Assembly (NCBI GenBank): GCA_018645005.1
Contig: JABGPJ010000113.1
Coordinates: 1-50,059 of the forward strand
Direction: 5' to 3'
From: Deltaproteobacteria bacterium
GTDB taxonomy: Bacteria; SAR324; XYD2-FULL-50-16
Length of the DNA stretch: 50,059 nucleotides
Each line of letters opens with the position of its first letter. The stretch's first letter is position 1. This document shows positions 34,883 to 42,318 of this stretch, piece after piece. A program made the position numbers and the translations under genes. The notes under the pieces are model-generated. The model had not been told where the DNA came from. It saw only the letters and a program-made list of their open reading frames with translations, and ran no database searches.

Positions 34883-35038
34883 TGTTTTGTATGATTGATT
34901 AGTAAATGTGTCCGATTCCTTCTCACTGACCGCCCAGATTCGGTCACCATGTCTTTCTGCCACTTCCCTGCATCGTGTGAGACCCAAGCAGGTCCCTTTT
35001 TCTTTTTCATTTTCAGAGCCCAGAAAGGAAAGCGTTTT
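34883..35038 (-). pseudogene. Relic of a histidine-kinase ATPase C-terminus
   Basis: Read on the minus strand in the same frame as the Cache kinase, this DNA encodes EKGTCLGLTRCREVAERHG and then DRIWAVSEKESDTFT. This matches the G2 box and tail of a typical histidine kinase (GTGLGL..CREIAERHGGRIWAESE...STF), with one glycine changed to Cys. No other part of that kinase remains; a family C palindrome abuts it at 35040. It looks like the surviving end of a deleted kinase gene. Confidence 0.7.
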
Positions 35039-35039
35039 T

Positions 35040-35090
35040 GTAGCTATTCAGCATGATACCCTCAACTCCCGAAAGGTGGCGAATAGTTAC
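35040..35090 (+). repeat. Family C 51-bp palindrome, copy C4
   Basis: The termini GTAGCTATTC and GAATAGTTAC are inverted repeats, and the core AGCATGATACCCTC and CTCCCGAAAGGTGG aligns with the reverse complement of 8097-8147. It lies between a kinase relic and the stop codon of the second SiaB-like gene. Confidence 0.7.
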
Positions 35091-35097
35091 GCGTTTT

Positions 35098-35649
35098 TCA
35101 GGTTTTGGTAACGGCTTTGATAGAAAAAAAGGAGAACGTGTCATCTATCTTTTCAAAGTGAAACTCAAATGGTCGGCTGGCCTTGCGTGCCAGCTCTATC
35201 AGGCCCAGGCCAGCAGCATTTTCATTCAAGGAACCGCCGTTTTTTCGCTGTTCTTTGTATAGCTTGTTGAGTGCGCCCCGGTCCATATTTTGTAGCTGGG
35301 TCAACCGATCGCGCAAACCGGAAACCTCTGCGTTTTTAATTTTGTTCCCGGCGGTGACGAAATAGACATCTTGCTCAAGTCCGACGGCGATAACCCCGGA
35401 CATAAATTTATCTTCAGAAGCCTTTTCTCCTGGGAATTTATCGGCTGAGTACCGAATAATGTTCTGGGACTGCTCCACAAGGATGGAAAAAACCTTGAAG
35501 ATTGTTGTCTGGCTGGCTTCAGCGGACTTCATTTTTCTCTTTAAGAGTTCGCCGATCTCGACCAGCAGCTTTTGTGAGAAAGGTCCGTTGAAGCATAGGA
35601 AGATATTGTTCTCGTTGAGACAGTTTTTCAGTTGATAGAGGCTCTTCAT
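35098..35649 (-). CDS. siaB: SiaB-like protein kinase, second copy
   Basis: This 183-residue protein belongs to the SiaB (DUF6272) family of GHKL-fold protein kinases. It has FNGPFSQKLLVEIGELLKRKM, the N-box-like VEQSQNIIRYSADK, and the glycine segment NAAGLGLIELARKASRPFEF. In Pseudomonas, SiaB phosphorylates SiaC to keep it inactive. It is a paralogue of the protein at 36699-37253, with the same motif order and clear but moderate similarity. ATG 35649 follows GGAGCTTTAGACCC. The HD-GYP gene lies 47 bp upstream. Confidence 0.82.
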   Translation of the reverse strand: MKSLYQLKNCLNENNIFLCFNGPFSQKLLVEIGELLKRKMKSAEASQTTIFKVFSILVEQSQNIIRYSADKFPGEKASEDKFMSGVIAVGLEQDVYFVTAGNKIKNAEVSGLRDRLTQLQNMDRGALNKLYKEQRKNGGSLNENAAGLGLIELARKASRPFEFHFEKIDDTFSFFSIKAVTKT

Positions 35650-35696
35650 GGGTCTAAAGCTCCAGGCGGGTTGGGGCTGGAAAGCCTGATTCCGAT

Positions 35697-36623
35697 TTAA
35701 ACAAAGCCATTGACGCTGGCAACACTACGATCGACCTTTTGTCTCTCGATATGATTTGCAGCAAGCTGTTGCCACAAATCCTCAAAACTCGAGCGTTCTT
35801 TAAGTATTGTTGAGATCACTTCCGGATCGAAATGGAGGCCCGATTCCTTTTTCAGGATGGAAAATGCCATGTTCATAGACATGGGATCGAATCCGAATTC
35901 TTTGTCTCCGTCGTATTTTCGATAATCGCGCAAGGAGGTCAGCGCATCGAAAACATCACTGACGGCCAGGATTCTTGAAAAAAAATGGATTTTTTTCCCT
36001 CTTAACTCATTTGGATAACCGGTCCCATCAAGTTTTTCATGGTGACAGGATGCAATGTGGGGGACTTCTTCAAAAGCCTGGGGCAGGTTAATGTCATTGA
36101 GAATTCGGTAGGTCCAGACAGCGTGTTGGTTCATGACAATCCGCTCAGCGTCGGTGAAACGACCTTTTTTCGTCAGTACAGCATCCGGGACACCGATTTT
36201 CCCAATATCATGCAGCAATGCCGCGTATTTCAATAATTCCAATTCATCTTCTGATAGTCCGATACTCTTGCCCAGACAGATGCTGTATTCGGTGACGCGG
36301 TCTGAATGACCTGCTGTCAGTGGATGTTTCGCGTCCACAGCTATGGAGAGCGCACGTACAAAACTTTCAAAAGACTGCCCCAACTCCAGCATGAGCTGGT
36401 AGTTTTCAGTCTCCAACGTTTTGTTCATTTCGTTTAACCGGGCCTGCTGTTTGTCACTCAGCTTGACCAGCATTTTGGTCTGTTTAAATATTTTCTGATA
36501 ACTCTGAAGGAGGTCCGAAAACTGCGAGAAGAGTGGATTGTTTCGATAACTGTCATCTTTGATGACCTGTTCTGCGTTTTTGATGATCTGTTCCTCTGTC
36601 GTGAATATGGATTCCTTGTTCAT
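35697..36623 (-). CDS. HD-GYP cyclic-di-GMP phosphodiesterase
   Basis: This 308-residue protein has a helical/coiled-coil N-terminus (about 1-85) and a complete HD-GYP domain. The key parts are KHPLTAGHSDRVTEYS, LLHDIGKIGVPDAVLTKKG (HD at about 138-139), NQHAVWTYRILN, ASCHHEKLDGTGYPNELRG (GYP at about 202-204), RILAVSDVFDALTSLRDYR and HFDPEV. All expected metal ligands are present, so it should hydrolyse c-di-GMP. It is soluble and has no receiver, so control is likely by partner binding at the N-terminal region. ATG 36623 follows AAGGAAAGAGAAC; an upstream ATG at 36671 lacks a site. It sits between the two SiaB-like kinase genes. Confidence 0.88.
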   Translation of the reverse strand: MNKESIFTTEEQIIKNAEQVIKDDSYRNNPLFSQFSDLLQSYQKIFKQTKMLVKLSDKQQARLNEMNKTLETENYQLMLELGQSFESFVRALSIAVDAKHPLTAGHSDRVTEYSICLGKSIGLSEDELELLKYAALLHDIGKIGVPDAVLTKKGRFTDAERIVMNQHAVWTYRILNDINLPQAFEEVPHIASCHHEKLDGTGYPNELRGKKIHFFSRILAVSDVFDALTSLRDYRKYDGDKEFGFDPMSMNMAFSILKKESGLHFDPEVISTILKERSSFEDLWQQLAANHIERQKVDRSVASVNGFV

Positions 36624-36698
36624 GTTCTCTTTCCTTGCTGAGGCAGGCATAGCACTCTGGTTTTTATGCATGTTTGAAACAGGATTTACCAGACGGCG

Positions 36699-37253
36699 TC
36701 AGATGATCGTTTTTAGTGAAAAGAATGAGTACTGATCATCAATGTCCGAAAAGTCAAATTCCAGTGGCCGGGATGTTTTTCTGGCGACTTCGATAAATCC
36801 GAGACCAGCGCCTTTACTGCCTTTCTCAGGCTTCAATTTGCGTTGCTCCATGTATAACTTTTTGAGATTTTCGATGCTCAGGCCATTGAGCTGTTCAAGC
36901 TTAGGCTTCAGGCGATCGATGTCTTTATTATCGACAATATTACCGCTCAAAATGATATAGTGTTCCTTTTCTCTGCCGATGGCGATAATGCCGCAACCGG
37001 TTGATACTTGTTCTTTTTCATTTTGCTGGGCTGTCACTCTTTCTGCTGAATAGTGGATGATATTCTGGTTTAGCTCTACGAGGATCGAAAACACATTCAA
37101 AATCGTCGAAAAGCTGGCCCCTTCGAGGTTCATTTTTGTTTTCAGAATCTCCCCGATCTCCACCATCAGGTTTTGCGACATCGGCCCGCTGAAGGTTAGA
37201 AAAAGATCGTGGTCTGAAAATCGGTCACAGATATCATGAAATTTATTTTGCAT
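36699..37253 (-). CDS. siaB: SiaB-like protein kinase, first copy
   Basis: This 184-residue protein is a SiaB/DUF6272 family kinase: LTFSGPMSQNLMVEIGEILKTKM, VELNQNIIHYSAER (N-box-like), ILSGNIVDNKDIDRLK and KGAGLGFIEVARKTSRPLEF (glycine loop). The expected substrate is the SiaC-like protein encoded 63 bp upstream. ATG 37253 follows CACAGGAAAAG; a GTG at 37274 is inside a perfect palindrome and was rejected. The palindrome TGTGAT-N3-ATCACA ends next to the Shine-Dalgarno sequence and could affect translation. Confidence 0.83.
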   Translation of the reverse strand: MQNKFHDICDRFSDHDLFLTFSGPMSQNLMVEIGEILKTKMNLEGASFSTILNVFSILVELNQNIIHYSAERVTAQQNEKEQVSTGCGIIAIGREKEHYIILSGNIVDNKDIDRLKPKLEQLNGLSIENLKKLYMEQRKLKPEKGSKGAGLGFIEVARKTSRPLEFDFSDIDDQYSFFSLKTII

Positions 37254-37260
37254 CTTTTCC

Positions 37261-37275
37261 TGTGATAGAATCACA
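37261..37275. promoter_or_regulatory. Palindrome adjoining the siaB ribosome site
   Basis: TGTGAT-AGA-ATCACA is a perfect 6+6 palindrome. In the minus-strand transcript it is directly followed by AGGAAAAG and the ATG of the first siaB-like gene. It could be an operator or a small RNA hairpin. It has five central bases between TGTGA and TCACA, so it is not a standard CRP site, which needs six. Confidence 0.35.
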
Positions 37276-37316
37276 GTTTTTAAATGGAAGGCAGACTGGA
37301 ATACGTCTTAACCGGG

Positions 37317-37697
37317 TTACTTTTCCACAAGATTCAGCTTTAGTACCTCAAGATCTTCCTGAAATTCCTCACCGTATTCTAAGGCACTCTCATTTTCTTT
37401 GTCATAAATCCAGTTAAGAGTGATATTTTTACCTTCTTTGATGATCGCCTCAAATTTATCAAACATATCCATTAACACCTTGGATGAACTGCTGTTGAAG
37501 TAGTTGATTTCAAGATTGACGGTGACCGCCTCGTCCTGGAGGTTAGTAAGATACTCCTCCAACCATTTGAAAACCGGTGCGTAAAACTCGGCGGTGTTTT
37601 CAGGATAGGTTTCTCCAATGATATCCAACTGGTGATTCTCGCTATCAAAAAGTATTTTGGGTGTGTATTTTGTCGCTTCGATGATTAAGTTGTCCAT
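37317..37697 (-). CDS. siaC: SiaC-like regulatory phosphoprotein (DUF1987)
   Basis: This 126-residue protein is a complete SiaC/DUF1987 family member. It has ATKYTPKILFDSENHQLDI, GETYPENTAEFYAPVFKWLEEY, and the phospho-acceptor region NLEINYFNSSSSKVLMDMF (serines 69-72). In Pseudomonas SiaC the acceptor is Thr 68 in the equivalent loop; here it would be a serine. Unphosphorylated SiaC binds and activates the diguanylate cyclase SiaD; no such cyclase is in this window. It heads the block of Sia-like genes. AAAGAGAG before the ATG is the ribosome site. The upstream region 37698-38148 shows no gene. Confidence 0.85.
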   Translation of the reverse strand: MDNLIIEATKYTPKILFDSENHQLDIIGETYPENTAEFYAPVFKWLEEYLTNLQDEAVTVNLEINYFNSSSSKVLMDMFDKFEAIIKEGKNITLNWIYDKENESALEYGEEFQEDLEVLKLNLVEK

Positions 37698-38097
37698 CTC
37701 TCTTTATGCTCTATTTTAGTGATTTCCTCAAAATATCCAGGCCCTCTCAGGTCTCAATCGAAAAATGAGAACACATATCTTGGGAGGATTAGGGGTTGGT
37801 CATGGGTAATCTGAACCAGACTTCACAAAGGTATTCAGAGCTACCGTTCTTATTTGTAATAGTAAAACGTCGAGTTCTTGTTTGCAAAGGTAAAACTTTG
37901 GAAGTTCAATGACCCTTTACCCCTCAATACCCGTTTTTCAGGGTTGTTGTCAATCAGATCAACACTGTCGGGCGTATCTCCAAGACATTATTTCCAGCCG
38001 GATTCAGAAGACAACCCTGTCTTGTGTTTCTGTCTGTTTCTGGAAAGTCTTCTGATTTTTTCAATTAAACCGAAGTCTTGGTTATTGCGGGCGAAAG

Positions 38098-38128
38098 GCA
38101 AATGGGTCCGGTCCTGGGCCCCATTTGC
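38098..38128 (-). terminator. Stem-loop downstream of the P-II gene
   Basis: GCAAATGGG (38098-38106) pairs with CCCATTTGC (38120-38128) over 9 bp, and the loop contains further GC pairing. It begins 20 bp after the P-II stop codon on the minus strand. The T run after it is weak (CCTTTCG). Confidence 0.4.
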
Positions 38129-38148
38129 AGGCTGCAATTTGGAGGGAT

Positions 38149-38598
<450 letters not shown>

Positions 38599-38696
38599 TT
38601 AGTGCCTGTAGTCGGGAGAACGGCTAATTGACAAAAGAGACAAATAATCTCCAAAAAGCGACAATAATTACAAAAATGACAGGTGAAAATCCGCTG

Positions 38697-39107
38697 CTAT
38701 TTTTCGACATAGATCCGGATTCGATCACCGTTTGAACTGGAGATATTGACAATATCCTCATCAATCTCTTCAATCATTTCCGTCAGATTGGAAAGGGTTT
38801 CGCGAATATTAAACCCTTCTCTTTCCACTTCAGCCAGCCGTTCCTTAGGTATCATTTTAGAAGCCAGTCCCGCCATTTTCAGCGGTAAATTGACTTTGAT
38901 ATTCTCTCCTTTGGAACTGCGAATGTCGATGATGACCTTGCCTCTGGCTGAGGCTCCCTTTTTTTTGGGGTCCCCGACATGGATCAGCTCGGTTGCGGGC
39001 TCCGGTTCGGATTTTTTAGAGCCGATGGCTTTCAGCAATTTCTCGCCATCACTGACGCTGATCTTGCCTTCTGCCACCATATTCAATATTTTCTCTTGCT
39101 CATTCAT
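38697..39107 (-). CDS. SHOCT-like (YvlB/LiaX N-type) small protein
   Basis: This 136-residue protein starts with a SHOCT-like helical hairpin, EKILNMVAEGKISVSDGEKL. A polar linker follows, then a region that reads like half of a DUF4097-type or YvlB domain (GKVIIDIRSSKGENIKVNLP). Its C-terminus ends in a beta strand GDRIRIYVEK. It is soluble. The same GKIS...EKL motif occurs in the two upstream genes, so the three proteins probably oligomerise or work together. A family member LiaX acts in envelope-stress sensing in Firmicutes. The gene lies 70 bp after the DUF4097 gene. Confidence 0.75.
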   Translation of the reverse strand: MNEQEKILNMVAEGKISVSDGEKLLKAIGSKKSEPEPATELIHVGDPKKKGASARGKVIIDIRSSKGENIKVNLPLKMAGLASKMIPKERLAEVEREGFNIRETLSNLTEMIEEIDEDIVNISSSNGDRIRIYVEK

Positions 39108-39177
39108 GTTTTTTCCCTTTAGTGAGGAATTGAATAAAGTATCGGCTTCGGCCGACCTTACTCCGATCCCTATGGTT

Positions 39178-40101
39178 CTATTTTAAAGCACTGATCAGCT
39201 TTTCAGCCTCTTCGGCACTGATCTTTCCATCTGAAAGCATTTGCAGAATCTGCTGAATATGGGGGTCAATATTTTCGGAGTCAGCGGCCGTGTTGATTTC
39301 GATGCCATCGTCATCGGCCATTTTGGCAAAAGAGGAGACAAAATTTTTCATGGCCGGCATAACCGTTTTGAAAGGATGATTCTTGAGAAAAGGCATCCGC
39401 TTTTTGATCTCTACTTTTTCTTTGGGATAATCGCCTTTGATCGCGGTTTCTCCACTGAGGGTCGAAATATAGATTCCATGGTCACCTGTGTAGCTGCGGA
39501 TATTCAAGGCCGTGTCTCCTGAAACCGTATGAATCGTGCTTTCTCTGTCCAGATCGAAATCGGCATCAATTGTGATATCCCCTGACACATTGCCGATGGC
39601 GAAACGGCTGATCCGGCCGTTTTTGATCAGGCATTTGCCGCTGATCACTTTCGCGTTGATGGCCCCAACCAGGGTGTCGATTTTCAGATTTCCACCGATA
39701 TTTTGAAGTCTTAATCTGTCGGACTCAATCCGACCGAAATCCATCTGCCCACTGATGGTCTTGATTTTGAGACTGCCGGACAATAATGCTGCCCGGATGT
39801 CTCCACTGACGGTGGCAATGGATCCTCGAAGCTGGGTGCCAATTGGGATTTTCAGTACCAGATCGTTGTTCGTTTCGTTTCTGAAAAAAGTGGGTGACAT
39901 GGATGTTTTTTTCCAGGTCCGCTCTTTCACAAACAGAAGTCCGTCCTGAAAACTGATGCTAAATAGTTCATCGGCCGTGTTCTTTCGTAATTCCGAAAAA
40001 GAGAGTTCCACATCCGCACGTTCCATCTCGATGATCTCAAGCCCTCCTTTGATCAAGCTGATTTCCAGCTCCAGGGATTGATGGTTCAAAACAAAGTTCA
40101 T
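39178..40101 (-). CDS. DUF4097 beta-solenoid protein with C-terminal SHOCT-like motif
   Basis: This 307-residue protein has a DUF4097-type beta-solenoid (about 70-215) built from repeated strands such as SGDIRAALLSGSLKIKTISG, SGKCLIKNGRI, NVSGDITIDADFD and TLSGETAIKGDY. The C-terminus is a SHOCT-like hairpin, ILQMLSDGKISAEEAEKLI. No signal peptide is present, so it seems cytoplasmic. Homologues occur in envelope-stress loci in other phyla, but the function is not known. It is the middle gene of a three-gene cassette, 45 bp after the DUF2089 gene. Confidence 0.8.
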   Translation of the reverse strand: MNFVLNHQSLELEISLIKGGLEIIEMERADVELSFSELRKNTADELFSISFQDGLLFVKERTWKKTSMSPTFFRNETNNDLVLKIPIGTQLRGSIATVSGDIRAALLSGSLKIKTISGQMDFGRIESDRLRLQNIGGNLKIDTLVGAINAKVISGKCLIKNGRISRFAIGNVSGDITIDADFDLDRESTIHTVSGDTALNIRSYTGDHGIYISTLSGETAIKGDYPKEKVEIKKRMPFLKNHPFKTVMPAMKNFVSSFAKMADDDGIEINTAADSENIDPHIQQILQMLSDGKISAEEAEKLISALK

Positions 40102-40146
40102 AGATTCCTCCTGATGCAGTATTGGAAAATTGAAATTTAAAAATTG

Positions 40147-40533
40147 TTATTCAGCTGTTTTAAGTTTTTCCAGCGCGGCCTCCACATCGATCTTGCCCTG
40201 ATCAAGTTGATCTATAATGGATCCTGTTGAGTCTGTTTTATCTTCTACAAAACCCAGGGCTTTTTTGGCTTTTTTCAGCAGATTCTTGACCTTGGGGTAG
40301 GAGCAGTTCAGGATCTTCTCCGATTGTTTGATACTGCCCTCTGCAAAAACAAAGACCTTGATGAAATCGAATAATTCTTCGTCCATTTCAAGCGTGTTTT
40401 TCTGGCTTTTAAAAGAACCCTTGATCCGGGTTCCACACTCGTGGCACTCCAGCTCCCGGACAAACATCCTGCCATTGCAGATTGGGCAGTTATCAGGTGC
40501 ACGATGCAATTGTGTCATTTTTTTATTTCCCAT
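40147..40533 (-). CDS. DUF2089 zinc-ribbon/HTH regulator
   Basis: This 128-residue protein has an N-terminal zinc ribbon (CPICNGRM and CHECGTRI), a sigma-like HTH (SIKQSEKILNCSYPKVKNLLKKAKKALG) and a C-terminal SHOCT-like hairpin, DQLDQGKIDVEAALEKL. It fits the DUF2089 family, which is likely to act as a transcription factor for the cassette it leads. ATG 40533 or ATG 40518 can be the start; GGGAAATAAAAAA before the latter is the better ribosome site. The two downstream genes carry the same C- or N-terminal hairpin. Confidence 0.82.
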   Translation of the reverse strand: MGNKKMTQLHRAPDNCPICNGRMFVRELECHECGTRIKGSFKSQKNTLEMDEELFDFIKVFVFAEGSIKQSEKILNCSYPKVKNLLKKAKKALGFVEDKTDSTGSIIDQLDQGKIDVEAALEKLKTAE

Positions 40534-40676
40534 CTACTTGAGGATTGAAGTGAAAATATTGATGTTGTAGTTTAATAATAGTTTAAATAATTAACATATG
40601 CAAGAGTAAATATTAATAAAATTAATAAAAAATATTATAAATGTGATTTACTAACTATTTTTCAAAACTAGATTCA

Positions 40677-40800
40677 GTCAACAATGTCCGGTCAGGTTTT
40701 TACAGAAAGTTGAACGATGAAAGCTGGATCGTGCGTATAAGGATTTATTAGATTTTCTTAGTTTTGCGTAGCGAAATTGAGCTTTGTTTGAGCGAGGCAC
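40677..40800 (+). repeat. Family B palindrome, truncated copy B3
   Basis: GTCAACAATGTCCGGTCAGG and the following bases match the left half of 13030-13263 up to TTTGTTTGAGCGAGGCA, after which similarity stops. The right half is missing. It lies in the 446-bp gap 40534-40979 before the radical SAM gene; no gene is in that gap. Confidence 0.75.
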
Positions 40801-40979
40801 GCAGCGAAGAACACCGTCGGAGGCAGGCCGGTGCAAGGGGTGTTTTGAAAATGACAGAGCGGGCATTTAAGCTTACAATGGATCTACGAACTGCTCAGAA
40901 GCGAAACAGGCGATTCAGGAAGATTAACATCGCTGCAAACGCTATTGGAGGCGATCAACCCGGAGCAAAAAAGAGGATT

Positions 40980-41885
40980 ATGACATTTGAACCGCTATAT
41001 TTAAAAACGGCCAGAAAAGGTCAGCTGCTGCCGAAAATAAACGAAGCCCGGCGGATCCTGAGTGGGTGTATCTTGTGTCCTCGTAACTGCAGGGTTGACC
41101 GGAAATCCGGTGAGCTGGGTGAGTGCCGGACAGGTGAGGAAGCAACTGTTTCCAGTTTTAATGCCCATTTTGGTGAAGAACCGCCTTTGGTTGGCGTTTC
41201 CGGGTCAGGGACCATTTTTTTTACACACTGTAGTCTGAAATGCAGCTTTTGTCAGAATTTTGATATCAGCCAGCAGGGAGCAGGTGATGAATTCTCCACA
41301 GCGCAGCTCGCGACGACCATGCTTATTCTGCAGAATGCCGGCTGTCACAATATCAACCTGGTGACGCCGACCCACGTGATCCCCCAGATTCTATCTGCGC
41401 TGTATATGGCGATCGACGGAGGACTATCCATTCCTCTGGTATACAATAGCAGTGGATATGACAATGTCCAATCCCTGCGGCTTTTGGATGGCGTCGTTGA
41501 TATCTATATGCCGGATTTTAAATTCTGGGATCCTGCAGTGGCAGAATTGACCTGCAGTGCGCCGGAATATCCTGAGGCAGCACGCCAGGCGTTGAAAGAG
41601 ATGCACCGGCAGGTAGGGGACCTGCAGATGAACGCTGAGGGTCTTGCACAGCGAGGACTGATCATCCGCCACCTGGTACTGCCCGGAGGGATGGCGGGAA
41701 CCCGGGAAATCATGTCTTTTATCGTGGCTGAACTTTCCGACAATAGCTATGTCAACCTCATGGATCAATACCGACCTTGTGGACTGGCGGGTCAGATACC
41801 CGGTCTTGCTCAATCTCTTTCCCGAAAACAGTTTGAAAAAGCCATGGCTGAAGCAAGAGCGGCGGGTATCAGGCAGTTTGCCTGA
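40980..41885 (+). CDS. PflX-like radical SAM protein
   Basis: This 301-residue protein belongs to the COG1313 radical SAM group related to pyruvate formate-lyase activating enzyme. The cluster motif is THCSLKCSFCQNFDIS (CxxxCxxC). A preceding cysteine region CILCPRNCRVDRKSGELGEC is family-typical, and NLVTPTHVIPQILSAL, YNSSGYDNVQSLRLL, DIYMPDFKFWD and VNLMDQYRPCG complete it. Its substrate is unknown; some relatives occur with AmmeMemoRadiSam proteins. ATG 40980 follows AAAAAAGAGGATT. The frame is open further upstream to 40764, but that part is derived from repeat B3 and is unlikely to be translated. Confidence 0.87.
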   Translation: MTFEPLYLKTARKGQLLPKINEARRILSGCILCPRNCRVDRKSGELGECRTGEEATVSSFNAHFGEEPPLVGVSGSGTIFFTHCSLKCSFCQNFDISQQGAGDEFSTAQLATTMLILQNAGCHNINLVTPTHVIPQILSALYMAIDGGLSIPLVYNSSGYDNVQSLRLLDGVVDIYMPDFKFWDPAVAELTCSAPEYPEAARQALKEMHRQVGDLQMNAEGLAQRGLIIRHLVLPGGMAGTREIMSFIVAELSDNSYVNLMDQYRPCGLAGQIPGLAQSLSRKQFEKAMAEARAAGIRQFA

Positions 41886-42174
41886 TCGAGAGTCGGGATT
41901 GTGACGATACCAGAGACGCTTTCAGTGCTATTTCGTCGTTTCAATCCTGTGATCAATCAGATCGGGAAACGACGATGTTTGTGAACATCTCCAGGGCTTT
42001 GTCTCCGAAAACATCTTTTTTGTCCACATCACGAGTGATGGAGATATCCTTTTCCATCTGCAAGTCCAAGAGATGATGGTGTGTGAGGTCTTGACCCTGG
42101 ACTGGACTAATCGACTGCTTGATTCTGACATGTTTATAGAACTAGTTCTCTAGCTGTTGTTACTATTTGCGGTT

Positions 42175-42205
42175 GCCACAGCGGATAGTGGTTATCCGAG
42201 GTGGC
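42175..42205. other. Long stem-loop in the 41886-42318 gap
   Basis: GCCAC pairs with GTGGC and, nested inside, CGGATA (42182-42187) pairs with TATCCG (42193-42198). The 433-bp gap also contains a second hairpin at 42239-42269 and a short coding-like remnant on the minus strand (41953-42141). No gene was supported. Confidence 0.4.
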
Positions 42206-42238
42206 GTGAGGCCGCAACATTTCTCTCAGTGCTTTTCT

Positions 42239-42269
42239 GAGCGGAGCCAGGGATCTTGTTGCTCCGCTC
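42239..42269. terminator. Strong hairpin between convergent genes
   Basis: GAGCGGAGC and GCTCCGCTC pair perfectly over 9 bp with a 13-base loop, followed by TTT on the plus strand. It lies between the ends of the radical SAM gene (plus) and the lipoprotein gene (minus), so it may terminate both. Confidence 0.45.
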
Positions 42270-42318
42270 TTTGCCATCACGCAGAAATGATGTTAATCGG
42301 TTTTATCAAGCTTAAATT

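Noticed and set aside
37261-37275. CRP/FNR-like operator
   Set aside because: The half-sites TGTGA and TCACA are five rather than six bases apart, and the site lies inside the operon at a ribosome site, so a CRP call is not supported; it was kept only as a palindrome.
40764-40979. Upstream extension of the radical SAM protein
   Set aside because: The DNA is largely derived from truncated repeat B3, while ATG 40980 has a good ribosome site and gives the family's usual N-terminus.
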